A stretch of 64,000 bases of DNA from Eledone cirrhosa (taxonomy: Eukaryota > Mollusca > Cephalopoda > Octopoda > Eledonidae), in contig OZ024744.1 in assembly GCA_964016885.1 (NCBI GenBank), forward strand, positions 116,749,302 to 116,813,301, written 5' to 3'. The position numbers and the translations under genes were made by a program. Under the pieces are notes generated by a model. That model did not search any database. It had not been told where the DNA came from and saw only the letters and a program-made list of their open reading frames with translations. Of this stretch, positions 54,234 through 64,000 are shown piece after piece (the first letter of the stretch is position 1; every line of letters begins with the position of its first letter).

Positions 54234-56670
54234 GGATCCATAGAAGTAGTTGATAGCTTCTGCTACTTATGTGACCTAATTAAGAGCAGAGGAGGATGCT
54301 GTGAGAGCATAATAGCAGCTAGAATAAAGATAGGATGGAAAAAGTTCAGGGAGCTACTCTCACTGTTGACAACAAAAGGTTTCTCCCTATATACAAAAGG
54401 ACTGTATGAGAAGTGCGATGCCACATTGTAGTGAAACATTGGCTGTGACTGTGGAGGACATATGGTGCTACATGGTAGTGAAACATGGGCTGTGACAGTG
54501 GAGGACATATGGTGCTACATGGTAGTGAAACATGGGTTGTGACTGTGGAGGACATATGGTGCTACATGGTAGTGAAACATGGGCTGTGACTGTGGAGGAC
54601 ATATGGTGCTACATGGTAGTGAAACATGGACTGTGACTGTGGAGGACATATGGTGCTACATGGTAGTGAAACATGGGCTGTGACTGTGGAGGACATATGG
54701 TGCTACATGGTAGTGAAACATGGGCTGTGACAGTGGAGGACATATGGTGCTACATGGTAGTGAAACATGGGTTGTGACTGTGGAGGACATATGGTGCTAC
54801 ATGGTAGTGAAACATGGGCTGTGACAGTGGAGGACATATGGTGCTACATGGTAGTGAAACATGGGTTGTGACTGTGAAGGACATATGGTGCTACATGGTA
54901 GTGAAACATGGGCTGTGACTGTGGAGGACATATGGTGCTACATGGTAGTGAAACATGGACTGTGACTGTGGAGGACATATGGTGCTACATGGTAGTGAAA
55001 CATGGGCTGTGACTGTGGAGGACATATGGTGCTACATGGTAGTGAAACATGGGCTGTGACAGTGGAGGACATATGGTGCTACATGGTAGTGAAACATGGG
55101 TTGTGACTGTGGAGGACATATGGTGCTACATGGTAGTGAAACATGGGCTGTGACTGTGGAGGACATATGGTGCTACATGGTAGTGAAACATGGGCTGTGA
55201 CTGTGGAGGACATGTGGTGCTACATGGTAGTGAAACATGGGCTGTGACTGTGGAGGACATATGGTGCTACATGGTAGTGAAACATGGGTTGTGACTGTGG
55301 AGGACATATGGTGCTACATGGTAGTGAAACATGGGCTGTGACTGTGGAGGACATGTGGTGCTACATGGTAGTGAAACATGGACTGTGACTGTGGAGGACA
55401 TGTGGTGCTACATGGTAGTGAAACATGGGCTGTGACTGTGGAGGACATATGGTGCTACATGGTAGTGAAACATGGGTTGTGACTGTGGAGGACATATGGT
55501 GCTACATGGTAGTGAAACATGGGCTGTGACTGTGGAGGACATGTGGTGCTACATGGTAGTGAAACATGGGCTGTGACTGTGGAGGACATATGGTGCTACA
55601 TGGTAGTGAAACATGGGCTGTGACTGTGGAGGACATATGGTGCTACATGGTAGTGAAACATGGACTGTGACTGTGGAGGACATGTGGTGCTACATGGTAG
55701 TGAAACATGGGCTGTGACTGTGGAGGACATATGGTGCTACATGGTAGTGAAACATGGGTTGTGACTGTGGAGGACATATGGTGCTACATGGTAGTGAAAC
55801 ATGGGCTGTGACTGTGGAGGACATGTGGTGCTACATGGTAGTGAAACATGGGCTGTGACTGTGGAGGACATATGGTGCTACATGGTAGTGAAACATGGGC
55901 TGTGACTGTGGAGGACATATGGTGCTACATGATAGTGAAACATGGGCTGTGACTGTGGAGGACATGTGGTGCTACACGGTAGTGAAACATGGGTTGTGAC
56001 TGTGGAGGACATGTGGTGCTACATGGTAATGAAACATGGGTTGTGACTGCAGAAGACATGTGGTGCTAGATGGTAGTGAAACATGGGCTGTAACGATGGG
56101 GGACATGTGGTGCTACATGGTAGTGAAACATGAGTTGTGACTGTGGAGGACATGTGGTGCTACATGGTAGTGAAACATGAGTTGTGACTGTGGAGGACAT
56201 GTGGTGCTACATGGTAGTGAAACATGGGCTGTAACGATGGGGGACATGTGGTGCTACATGGTAGTGAAACATGGGCTGTAACTGTGGAGGACATGTGGTG
56301 CTAGATGGTAGTGAAACATGGGCTGTAACGATGGGGGACATGTGGTGCTACATGGTAGTGAAACATGAGTTGTGACTGTGGAGGACATGTGGTGCTACAT
56401 GGTAGTGAAACATGAGTTGTGACTGTGGAGGACATGTGGTGCTACATGGTAGTGAAACATGGGCTGTAACGATGGGGGACATGTGGTGCTACATGGTAGT
56501 GAAACATGAGTTGTGACTGTGGAGGACATGTGGTGCTACATGGTAGTGAAACATGGACTGTGACTGTAGAGGACATGTGGTGCTACATGGTAGTGAAACA
56601 CGGACTGTGACTGTGGAGGACATGTGTAGACTGGAGAGAAATGAAGCAACCATGTTTTGTTGGATGTGTG
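54234..56670 (+). pseudogene. LINE ORF fragment split by an internal minisatellite
   Basis: Positions 54234-54418 translate to GSIEVVDSFCYL, GGCCESIIAARIKIGWKKFRELL and TTKGFSLYTKGLYEKC. These match the intact LINE protein just after its finger (GSIEIVDSFRYL, GWKKFRELIP, RGFSLKMKGRLYDAC). Positions 56626-56670 translate to RLERNEATMFCWM, matching RLERNEACMLRWM. Between them lie about 2.2 kb of tandem copies of the short piece that should encode MLHGSETWA...EDI. A small deletion and an in-frame TAG (54427) break the frame at the left junction. The fragment is on the plus strand, opposite to the other LINE copies, and lacks the endonuclease, reverse transcriptase and 3' UTR. Confidence 0.88.
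54419..56625 (+). repeat. 47-bp minisatellite derived from LINE coding sequence (about 47 copies)
   Basis: The unit begins GTGCTACATGGTAGTGAAAC, continues ATGGGCTGTGACTGTGG and ends AGGACATATG. In the right phase one copy reads VLHGSETWAVTVEDI, the counterpart of MLHGSETWALCAEDI in the intact LINE (from residue 875). The period is 47 bp, so successive copies fall in different frames and coding is lost. The left part has ACATATG and the right part ACATGTG. A longer pattern containing GTAACGATGGGGGACATGTG recurs near 56090, 56230, 56325 and 56465. Confidence 0.95.
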
Positions 56671-56968
56671 GCATGTTGGGAAAGTGTTTTCTATGATAGC
56701 CTCAAGTAACACCCAGTTACAGGTACACACACCTCACCAACACCTGTGGCAATACTGCACATCCATTGGATTGCTTTAAAAATTATTTCAGGCACATTCC
56801 AGTGATTGAAATGATTGACTGCCTGTGTCTTCTTCCACTTCTAACGAGGGCTTCATTGTAGTGTGGTGCATTCTTTTAGAAGATGTCCTCATTAGCTGAC
56901 AGTCTTGAGATCCTAAGGAATATGTTGCAGACTAGGTTGTCGAGGATAGAGCTAGGGTGGTTAGATTG
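56671..56968. other. Unique sequence, nothing recognised
   Basis: This region of about 300 bp lies between the LINE fragment and the TTC tract. It contains a 29-codon lead (from 56883) into the polypyrimidine frame but no domain, RNA gene or repeat that I can identify. Confidence 0.5.
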
Positions 56969-57730
56969 CTTCTTCTTCTTCTTCTTCTTCTTCTTCTTCT
57001 TCTTCTTCTTCTTCTTCTTCTTCTTCTTCGTCTTCTTCTTCTTCTTCTTCTTCTTCTTCTTCTTCTTCTTCTTCTTCGTCTTCTTTTTCTTCTTCTTCTT
57101 CTTCTTCTTCTTCTTCTTCTTCTTCTTCTTCTTCTTTCCTCTTCCTTCTTCTTTCCCCCTCCTCCCCCTTCTTCTTCTTCTTCTTCTTCTTCTTTCCTCC
57201 TCCTTCTTCGTTCCCCTCCTCCCCTTCTTCTTCTTCTTCTTCTTCTTCTTCTTCTTCTTCTTCTTCTTCTTTTCTTTTTCTTTTTCTTCTTCTTCTTCTT
57301 CTTCTTCTTCTTTTTCTTCTTCTTCTTCTTCTTCTTCTTCTTCTTCTTCTTCTTCTTCTTCTTTCCTCCTCCTTCTTCTTTCCCCCTCCTCCCCCTTCTT
57401 CTTCTTTCCTCCTCCTTCTTCTTTCCCCCTCCTCCCCCTTCTTCTTCTTCTTCTTCTTCTTCTCCTTCTTCTTCTTCTTCTTCTTCTTCTTTCCTCCTCC
57501 TTCTTCGTTCCCCTCCTCCCCTTCTTCTTCTTCTTCTTCTTCTTCTTCTTCTTTTTCTTTTTCTCCTTCTTCTTCTTCTTCTTCTTTTTCTTCTTCTTCT
57601 TCTTCTTCTTCTTCTTCTTCTTCTTCTTCTTCTTTCCTCCTCCTTCTTCTTTCCCCCTCCTCCCCTTCTTCTTCTTCTTCTTCTTCTTCTTCTTCTTCTT
57701 CTTCTTCTTCTTCTTCTTCTTCTTCTTCTC
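56969..57730. repeat. (TTC)n/(GAA)n polypyrimidine tract, about 760 bp
   Basis: The plus strand is nearly pure pyrimidine, with a few GTC or GTT interruptions (for example near 57030, 57078, 57210 and 57508). A compound block of the form TTTCCTCCTCCTTCTTC, then TTCCCCCTCCTCCCCC, recurs about six times (near 57135, 57193, 57362, 57410, 57490 and 57632). The tract itself therefore has a higher-order pattern. It lies directly at the 3' side of a LINE fragment on the minus strand and may be that element's expanded GAA tail. Long open frames here (poly-Phe, poly-Leu, poly-Glu) are not genes. Confidence 0.97.
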
Positions 57731-57926
57731 TTTGAGAGGGTCGTCGTGCCAGAGTCCTCAAACCCTCCTTCCAGCAGGTCCTGTCAGAAGCAACCATCTC
57801 CATATGATCCAGCTGGATCCCCAAGTGAGACCAGCCAAGCTCATGGATGTTATCCAACCATCTCGCACGGGGTCTACCCCTGGGTCTCCTGCCAGTTGTT
57901 TTTTGCCTGTAAAATCTGTCCAGCAA
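57726..57926 (-). pseudogene. C-terminal fragment of a second, different LINE reverse transcriptase protein
   Basis: Reading from 57926, the minus strand encodes RFYRQKTTGRRPRGRPRARW, then LDNIHELGWSHLGI, VASDRTCWKEGLRTLARRPS, then poly-Glu from the GAA tract. The GRPRxRW...DNI...DRxxWK pattern is typical of the last residues of LINE polyproteins. The intact LINE here has a related but clearly different end (GRPRKTWDELINSDL), so this is another family. Only about 65 residues remain and no catalytic domain is present. Confidence 0.75.
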
Positions 57927-58455
57927 TACTTTCTTTTTTTTTTTAAATATATGAATTGTGTTTATTTTGCATGTATTGTATTAAAATAAATATTCTTTGA
58001 AATTTATAAGTTTAACAAAAAAGTTTTGCTTTTATTTATTTTACTTTGAAATACTTCAAAGAAAGAAGAAAAAAAGACACCGAAGTTTCATATTCTAACT
58101 TTATTCTGGAGAGTTCAGTTTTAGAAGTGATGAATAAGGCATGAAATAAGAATGACACAATGACAGTGTGACAAAAGGAAAACAATGGTATCCAGTGCAA
58201 AAGAGTTGTGGTATGACATAGTTGGGACGTATTCTTTGTATCAAAGAAACATTGAAAACAAACCGAAAAGTTACAAAAGAAGTAGGAAGTTATGAAACTA
58301 AAGATCAAAGGCCACAAATAGACAGGTGAAAAATAATCATTGTCAAGGCCACTGTAAACTTGGTAAACTATTCAGTGAAGAAGGAATGCTGAGGCTACTT
58401 AGAAAATATGATGTCATTACTAAATACACCATCTTTAAGATACCATGTTCACACC
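57927..58455. other. AT-rich unique sequence, nothing recognised
   Basis: About 530 bp with a T-run near 57930 and several AATAAA-like strings. It has one short inverted repeat (CTTTGAA, 4-nt loop, TTCAAAG, at 58044-58061). A 93-codon minus-strand frame at 58036-58317 has no recognisable feature and biased hydrophobic content; I do not call it a gene. Confidence 0.5.
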
Positions 58456-58533
58456 GCTGCTGCTGCTGCTGCTGCTGCTGCTACTACTACTACGGCTACT
58501 ATTGATGTTGATGTTGCTGCTGCTACTACCACC

Positions 58534-58582
<49 letters not shown>

Positions 58583-58609
58583 TTACTACTAATAATACCA
58601 CTGCTGTTG

Positions 58610-58641
<32 letters not shown>

Positions 58642-58714
58642 GCTACTACTACTACTACTACTACTACTATTACTACTACTACTATTACTACTACTAATAA
58701 CACTGCTGCTGCTG

Positions 58715-58774
<60 letters not shown>

Positions 58775-58828
58775 TTACTACTACTATTACTACTATTACT
58801 ATTACTACTACTAATACCACTGCTACTG

Positions 58829-58877
<49 letters not shown>

Positions 58878-58890
58878 GACGACGACGACG

Positions 58891-58950
<60 letters not shown>

Positions 58951-58967
58951 GCAACTACTCTACTACT
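58456..58967. repeat. Compound (ACT)n trinucleotide microsatellite, about 510 bp
   Basis: The tract starts with eight or so GCT repeats, then runs mainly as ACT, with ATT, AAT, ACC, GCT and ACG patches. The stretch AATACCACTGC(T/G) recurs in related form near 58591, 58694 and 58811, suggesting earlier duplication inside the tract. All frames encode homopolymer-like peptides (poly-Thr, poly-Leu, poly-Val), and no gene is supported. Confidence 0.97.
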
Positions 58968-59140
58968 GCCAAACATTGGTAGGTTACAACAATCAGTAAT
59001 TCATTTGATCAGATCAATGGAACAGCCAACTCATGAATGAACATACAAGGGCCAAACACATACCCTTAACGTAGTTCTAAGGGAAATTCGGTGTGACACA
59101 GAATGTGACAAGACTGGTCCTTCAAATTATAGGTACAACA
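58968..59140. other. Unique spacer
   Basis: A 173-bp non-repetitive sequence between the ACT tract and the SINE-derived minisatellite. Nothing recognised. Confidence 0.5.
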
Positions 59141-59244
59141 CATTTTTGTCAGCTGAGTGGACTGAAGCAATCTGAAATAAAGTGTCTTGCTCAAGGACAC
59201 AATGGACTGGAGCAATGTGAAATAAAGTGACTTGTTCAAGGACA

Positions 59245-59514
59245 CAGTGGACTGGAGCAATGTGAAATAAAGTGTCTTGTTCAAGGACACAATGGACTGG
59301 AGCAAGGAGAAATAAAGTGTCTTGCTCAAGGACACAGTGGACTGGAGCAATGTGAAATAAAGTGTCTTGTTCAAGGACACGATGGACTGGAGCAAGGAGA
59401 AATAAAGTGTCTTGCTCAAGGACACAGTGGACTGGAGCAATGTGAAATAAAGTGTCTTGTTCAAGGACACAATGGACTGGAGCAAGGAGAAATAAAGTGT
59501 CTTGCTCAAGGACA
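59245..59514 (-). repeat. 90-bp dimeric higher-order unit in the 45-bp array
   Basis: Three consecutive pairs alternate between a copy with GCAATGTGAAATAAAG and CTTGTTCAAGG and a copy with GCAAGGAGAAATAAAG and CTTGCTCAAGG. This gives a 90-bp period at the left end of the array. Confidence 0.75.
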
Positions 59515-61399
59515 CAGTGGACTGGAGCAATGTGAAATAAAGTGTCTCGCTCAAGGACACAGTGGACTGGAGCAATGTGACATAAAGTGTCTTGCTCAAG
59601 GACACAGTGGACTGGAGCAATGTGACATAAAGTGTCTTGCTCAAGGACACAGTGGACTGGAGCAACGTGAAATAAAGTGTCTTGCTCAAGGACACAGTGG
59701 ACTGGAGCAATGTAAAATAAAGTGCCTTGCTCAAGGACACAGTAGACTGGAGCAATGTAAAATAAAGTGTCTCGCTCAAGGACACAGTGGACTGGAGCAA
59801 TGTAAAATAAAGTGTCTTGCTCAAGGACAGAGTGGACTGGAGCAATGTGAAATAAAGTGTTTTGCTCAAGGACATAATGGACTGGAGTAACGTGAAATAA
59901 AGTGTCTTGCTGAAGGAAACAGTGGACTGGAACAATGTGAAATAAAGTGTCTTGCTCAAGGTCACAGTGGACTGGAGCAACGTGAAATAAAGTCTCTTGC
60001 TCAAACTCATAGTGGACTGGAGCAACATGAAATAAAGTGTCTTCCTCAAGGACACAGTGGACTGGAGCAACGTGAAATAAAGTGTTTTGCTTCAGGACAC
60101 AGTGGAGTGGAGCAATGTGAAATAAAGAGTCCTGCTGAAGGACAACCTAGTCTGTAGCAACGTGAAATAAAGTGTCTTGTTCAAGGACACCCTGTACTGG
60201 AGCAACATTAAATAAAGTGTCTTGCTCAAGGACACAGTGGACTGGAGCAACGTGAAATAAAGTGTTTTGCTGCAGGACACGGTGGAGTGGAGCAATGTAA
60301 AATAAAGTGTCTTGCTCAAGGACACAGTGGACTGGGGCAACGTGAAATAAAGTGTCTTGCTCAATGTCACAGTGCACTGGAGCAATGTGACATATGATGT
60401 CTTGCTCAAGGAGACAGTGGACTTGAGCAATGTGAAATAAAGTGTTTGCTCAAGACCACAGTGAACTGGAGCAATGTGAAATATAGTGTCTTGCTCAACG
60501 ACACAGTGGACTGGAGCAACGTGAAATAAAGTGTCTTGTTCAATGTCACTGTGGACTGGAGCAATGTGAAATAATGTGTCTTGCTCAAGGACACAGTGGA
60601 CAGGAGCAACGTGAAATAAAGTTTCTTGTTCAAGGACACAGTGGACTGGAGCAATGTGACATAAAGTGTCTTGCTCAAGGACACCCTGGACTGGATCAAT
60701 GTGAAATAAAGTATCTTATTCAGGACACAGTGGACTGGAGCAATGAGAAATAAAGTGTCTTATTCAAGGACACAATGGACTGGAGCTCTGTGACTCAAAG
60801 TGTCTTGCTCAATGTCACAGTGAACTGGAGCAATGTGAAATAAAATGTCTTGCTCAAGGACACAGTGGACTGGAGCAACATGAAATAAAGTGTCTTGCTC
60901 AAGGACACAGTGGACTGGAGCAACATGAAATAAAGTGTCTTGCTCAAGGACACAGTAGACTGGAGCAATGTGAAATAAAGTATCTTATTCAAGTACACAG
61001 TGGACTGGAGTAATGAGAAATAAAGTGTCTTATTCAAGGACACAATGGACTGGAGCTATGTGACTCAAAGTGTCTTGCTCAATGTCACAGTGGACTGGAG
61101 CAATGTGACATTAAGTGTCTTGCTCAAGGACACAGTGGACTGGAGCAACGTGAAATAAAGTCTCTTACTCGAAGTCACAGTGAACTGGAGCAATGTGAAA
61201 TAAAATGTCTTGCTCAAGGACACAGTGGACTGGAGCAACATGAAATAAAGTGTTTTGCTGAAGGACACAGTGGAGTGGAGCAATGTGAAATAAATTGTCC
61301 TGCTCAAGGCCACCTTGGACTGGAGCAATGGGAAATAAAGTGTCTTGCTGAAAGGACACAGTGGATTGGAGCAATGTGAAATAAAGTCTCTTGCTCAAG

Positions 61400-63600
61400 G
61401 ACAAACTAGTCTGGAGGGACGTGAAATAAAGTGTCTTTTTCAAGGACGCATTGGACTGGAGCAATGAGAAATAGAGTGTCTTGCTCAAGGACACAGTGGA
61501 CTGGAGCAATGTGAATTAATGTGTCCTCCTCAAGTTCACAGTGGACTGGAGCAATGTGAAATAAAGTGTCTTGCTCAAGGACACAGTGGACTGGAGCAAT
61601 GTGAAATAAAGTGTCTTGCTCAAGGACACAGTGTACTGGAGCAATGTGAAATAAACATTCTTGTTCAAGTATACAGTGGACTGGAGCAATGTGAAATAAA
61701 GTGTCTTGCTCAAGGACATAGTGGACTGGGGCAACGTGAAATAAAGTGTCTTGCTCAATGTCACAGTGGACTGGAGCAATGTGACATATAATGTCTTGCT
61801 CAACGACACAGTGGACTGGAGCAACGTGAAATAAAGTGTCTTGTTCAAGTTCACACCGGACTGGAGCAACGTGAAATAAAGTATGTTGCTCAAAGACACA
61901 GTGGACTGGAGCAATGTGACATAAAGTGTCTTGCTCAAAGACGCGGTGGACTTGAGCAATGTAAAGTAAAGTGTCTTGTTCAAGTACACAGTGGACTGGG
62001 GGCAACGTGAAATAAAGTGTCTTGCTCAAGGACAGGGTGGACTGGAGCAAAGTGAAATAAAGTGTCTTGTTCAATTACACAGTGGACTGGAGCAATGTGA
62101 AATAAAATGTCTTGCTCAAGGAGACAGTGGACTGGAGCAATGTGAAATAAAGTGTCTTATTCAAGGACACAGTAGACTGGAGCAATGTGAAATAAAGTCT
62201 CTCGCTCAAGGACAAACTAGTCTGGAGGGACGTGAAATAAAGTGTCTTGTTCAAGGATGCATTGGACTGGAGCAATGAGAAATAGAGTGTCTTGCTCAAG
62301 CACACAGTTGACTGGAGCTATGTGAAATAAAGTATCTTGCTTAAGGACACAGTGGACTGGAGCAACGTGAAATAAAGTGATTGTTCAAGGACACAGTGGA
62401 CATGAGCAATGTAAAATAAAGTGTTTTGCTCAAGGACACAGTGGACAGAAACAATGTGAAATAAAGTGTCTCGCTCAAGGACACAGTGGACTGGAGCAAT
62501 GATAAATAGAGTGTTTGCTCAAGGTCATAGTGGACTGGAGCAACCTGAAATATAGTGTCTTTCTCAAGGTGACAGTGGAAAGGAGCAATTTGAAATAAAG
62601 TATCTTGCTTTAAGGACACAGTGGACTGGAGCAACGTGAAATAATGTGTCTTGTTCAATGTCATTGTGGACTGGAGCAATGTGAAATAATGTGTCTTGCT
62701 CAAGGACACAGTGGACAGGAGGAACGTGAAATAAAGTTTCTTGTTCAAGGACACAGTGGACTGGAGCAATGTGACATAAAGTGTCTTGCTCAAGGACACA
62801 GTGGACTGGAGCAATGTGAAATAAAGTGTCTTCCTCAAGGACAACCTAATCTGGAGCAACGTGAAATAAAGTGTCTTGTTCAAGGACACCCTGGACTGGA
62901 GCAACATGAAATAAAGTGTCTTGCTCAAGAACACAGTGGACTGGAGCAATGTGAAATAAAGTGTCTTGCTGAAGGACACTAGACTACAGCACCGTGAAAT
63001 AAAGTGTCTTGCTCAAGGTCACAGTGGACTGGAACAAAGTGAAATAAAGTGTCTTGCTCAAGGAGACAGTGGACTGGAGCAATGTAAAAAAAGTGTCTTT
63101 CTCAAGGACACAGTGGACTGGAGCAATGTGAATTAATGTGTCCTCTTCAAGTACACAGTGGACTGGAGCAATGTGAAATAAAGTGTCTTGCTCAAGGACA
63201 CAGTGGTATGGAGCAATGTGACATGAAGTGTTATGCCCAAGGACACAGTGGACTGGAGCAATGTGAAATAAAGTGTCTTGCTCAAGGACACAGTGTACTG
63301 GAGCAATGTGAAATAAACATTCTTGTTCAAGTATACTGTGGACTGGAGCAATGTGAAATAAAGTGTCTTGCTCAAGGACACAGTGGACTGGGGCAACGTG
63401 AAATAAAGTGTCTTGCTCAATGTCACAGTGGACTGGAGCAATGTGACATATAATGTCTTGCTCAAGGACACTGAACTGGAGCAATGTGAAATGAAGTGTC
63501 TTGCTCAACGACACAGTGGACTGGAGCAACGTGAAATAAAGTGTCTTGTTCAAGTACACAGTGGACTGGGGGCAACGTGAAATAAAGTGTCTTGCTCAAG
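61400..63600 (-). repeat. Longer duplications inside the 45-bp array
   Basis: The rare variants GAATTAATGTGTCCTC, ATAAACATTCTTGTTCAAG and GACATATAATG recur in order from about 61515-61790 to 63132-63450 (offset 1617). GACTGGGGGCAACGTG recurs at about 61993 and 63563 (offset 1570). ACAAACTAGTCTGGAGGGAC occurs at 61401 and 62212 (offset 811). Segments of many units were therefore copied as blocks, as in the large satellite. Confidence 0.7.
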
Positions 63601-64000
63601 GACACAGTGGAGTGGAGCAATGTGAAATAAAGTGTCTTGCTCAAGGACACAGTACACTGGAGCCACGTGAAATAAAGTGTTTTGCTGAAGGACACAGTAG
63701 ACTGGAGCAATGTGAAATAAAGTGTCTTGCTCAAGGACACAGTGGAATGGAGCAATGTGAAATAAAGTGTCCTGGACAGGAGCAATGGGAAATAAAGTGT
63801 CTTACTCAAGAACACAGTGGACAGGAGCAATGTGAAATAAAGTGTCTCGTTCAAGGACACCCTGGACTGGAGCAACGTGAAATAAAGTGTCTTGCTCAAG
63901 AACACAGTGGACTGGAGCAATGTGAAATAAAGTGTCTTGCTCAAGGATACAGTGGACTGGAGTAACGTGAAATAAAGTATCTTGCTCAAGGACACAGTGG

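Larger units (their letters stand above)
59141..64000 (-). repeat. 45-bp minisatellite derived from the SINE body (about 108 copies, runs off the window)
   Basis: The unit begins CTGGAGCAATGTGAAATAAA, continues GTGTCTTGCTCAAGG and ends ACACAGTGGA. It is the reverse complement of the SINE body seen at 53683-53727. The first copy is preceded by CATTTTTGTCAGCTGAGTGG (59141-59160), the adjoining SINE sequence in the same reverse orientation, so the array grew inside a SINE copy. Because 45 is divisible by 3, both strands show long open frames (334 codons on minus from 60070, 139 on plus) made of 15-residue repeats. I do not treat these as genes. The array continues past the window. Confidence 0.96.

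Noticed and set aside
56883..57989. 368-, 329- and 321-codon frames rich in Phe, Leu or Glu
   Set aside because: They result from the TTC/GAA tract. Only the short LINE-like end (57726-57926) has real protein similarity.
58036..58317. A 93-codon minus-strand frame in AT-rich sequence
   Set aside because: It has no recognisable domain, low-complexity composition and no supporting context.
58408..59040. Poly-Thr, poly-Leu and poly-Val frames
   Set aside because: They arise from the ACT microsatellite.
59066..60070. A 334-codon minus-strand frame of 15-residue repeats
   Set aside because: It is made of the 45-bp SINE-derived tandem unit; other frames are open too, and there is no non-repeat domain.

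Overview
This window is eukaryotic, repeat-dominated DNA with no recognisable host gene. The best organismal guess is a coleoid cephalopod (octopus, squid or cuttlefish). I base that on recalled similarity of the dispersed repeats to elements abundant in those genomes: a tRNA-derived SINE whose body reads 'cttgagcaaaacacttt...cattgctccag', and an element tail containing 'ctggatgcccttcctaacacc' with a (CAT)n/(ATG)n end. I could not search a database, so this is inference.

Layout. From 1 to 30136 and again from 34001 to 51022 lies one very large satellite, about 47 kb in view. Its unit is a 16-mer (GTGAGATAATGACAAT) or a 17-mer with one extra C (GTGAGATAATGACCAAT). Rare variant units form recurring blocks, and several long tandem duplications are visible (periods 3294, about 1970-2000, 968, 1873 and 2673 bp). 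The minus strand of the unit has no stop codon in any phase, so enormous open frames (up to 2077 codons) arise without being genes. A nearly complete non-LTR retrotransposon (30137-34000, minus strand) interrupts the satellite. Its single intact 1006-codon ORF encodes an APE-type endonuclease, a reverse transcriptase, a PHD-like zinc finger and a C-terminal tail. This is the only convincing protein-coding gene here.

Right of the satellite (51 to 64 kb) is a graveyard of related retroelements, each carrying its own tandem array. A 5'-truncated copy of the same LINE (51152-53217, minus) has about 20 copies of a 48-bp unit in its 3' UTR. A complete-looking SINE (53597-53988, plus) ends in the same tail as the LINE. 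A second LINE fragment (54234-56670, plus) has about 47 copies of a 47-bp unit inside its former coding region. A fragment of a different LINE (57726-57926, minus) runs straight into a 760-bp (GAA)n/(TTC)n tract. An (ACT)n tract follows. From 59141 to the window end is a 45-bp minisatellite that is the SINE body in reverse orientation, and its left edge still carries adjoining SINE sequence.

How the parts relate. The SINE and LINE share a 3' end, which suggests that the LINE enzyme mobilises the SINE. Pieces of these two elements (LINE 3' UTR, LINE coding region, SINE body) have independently become minisatellites within 13 kb. That, with the block structure of the big satellite, is the most interesting content. 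No bacterial-type defence system, CRISPR array, rRNA or functional tRNA gene was found.
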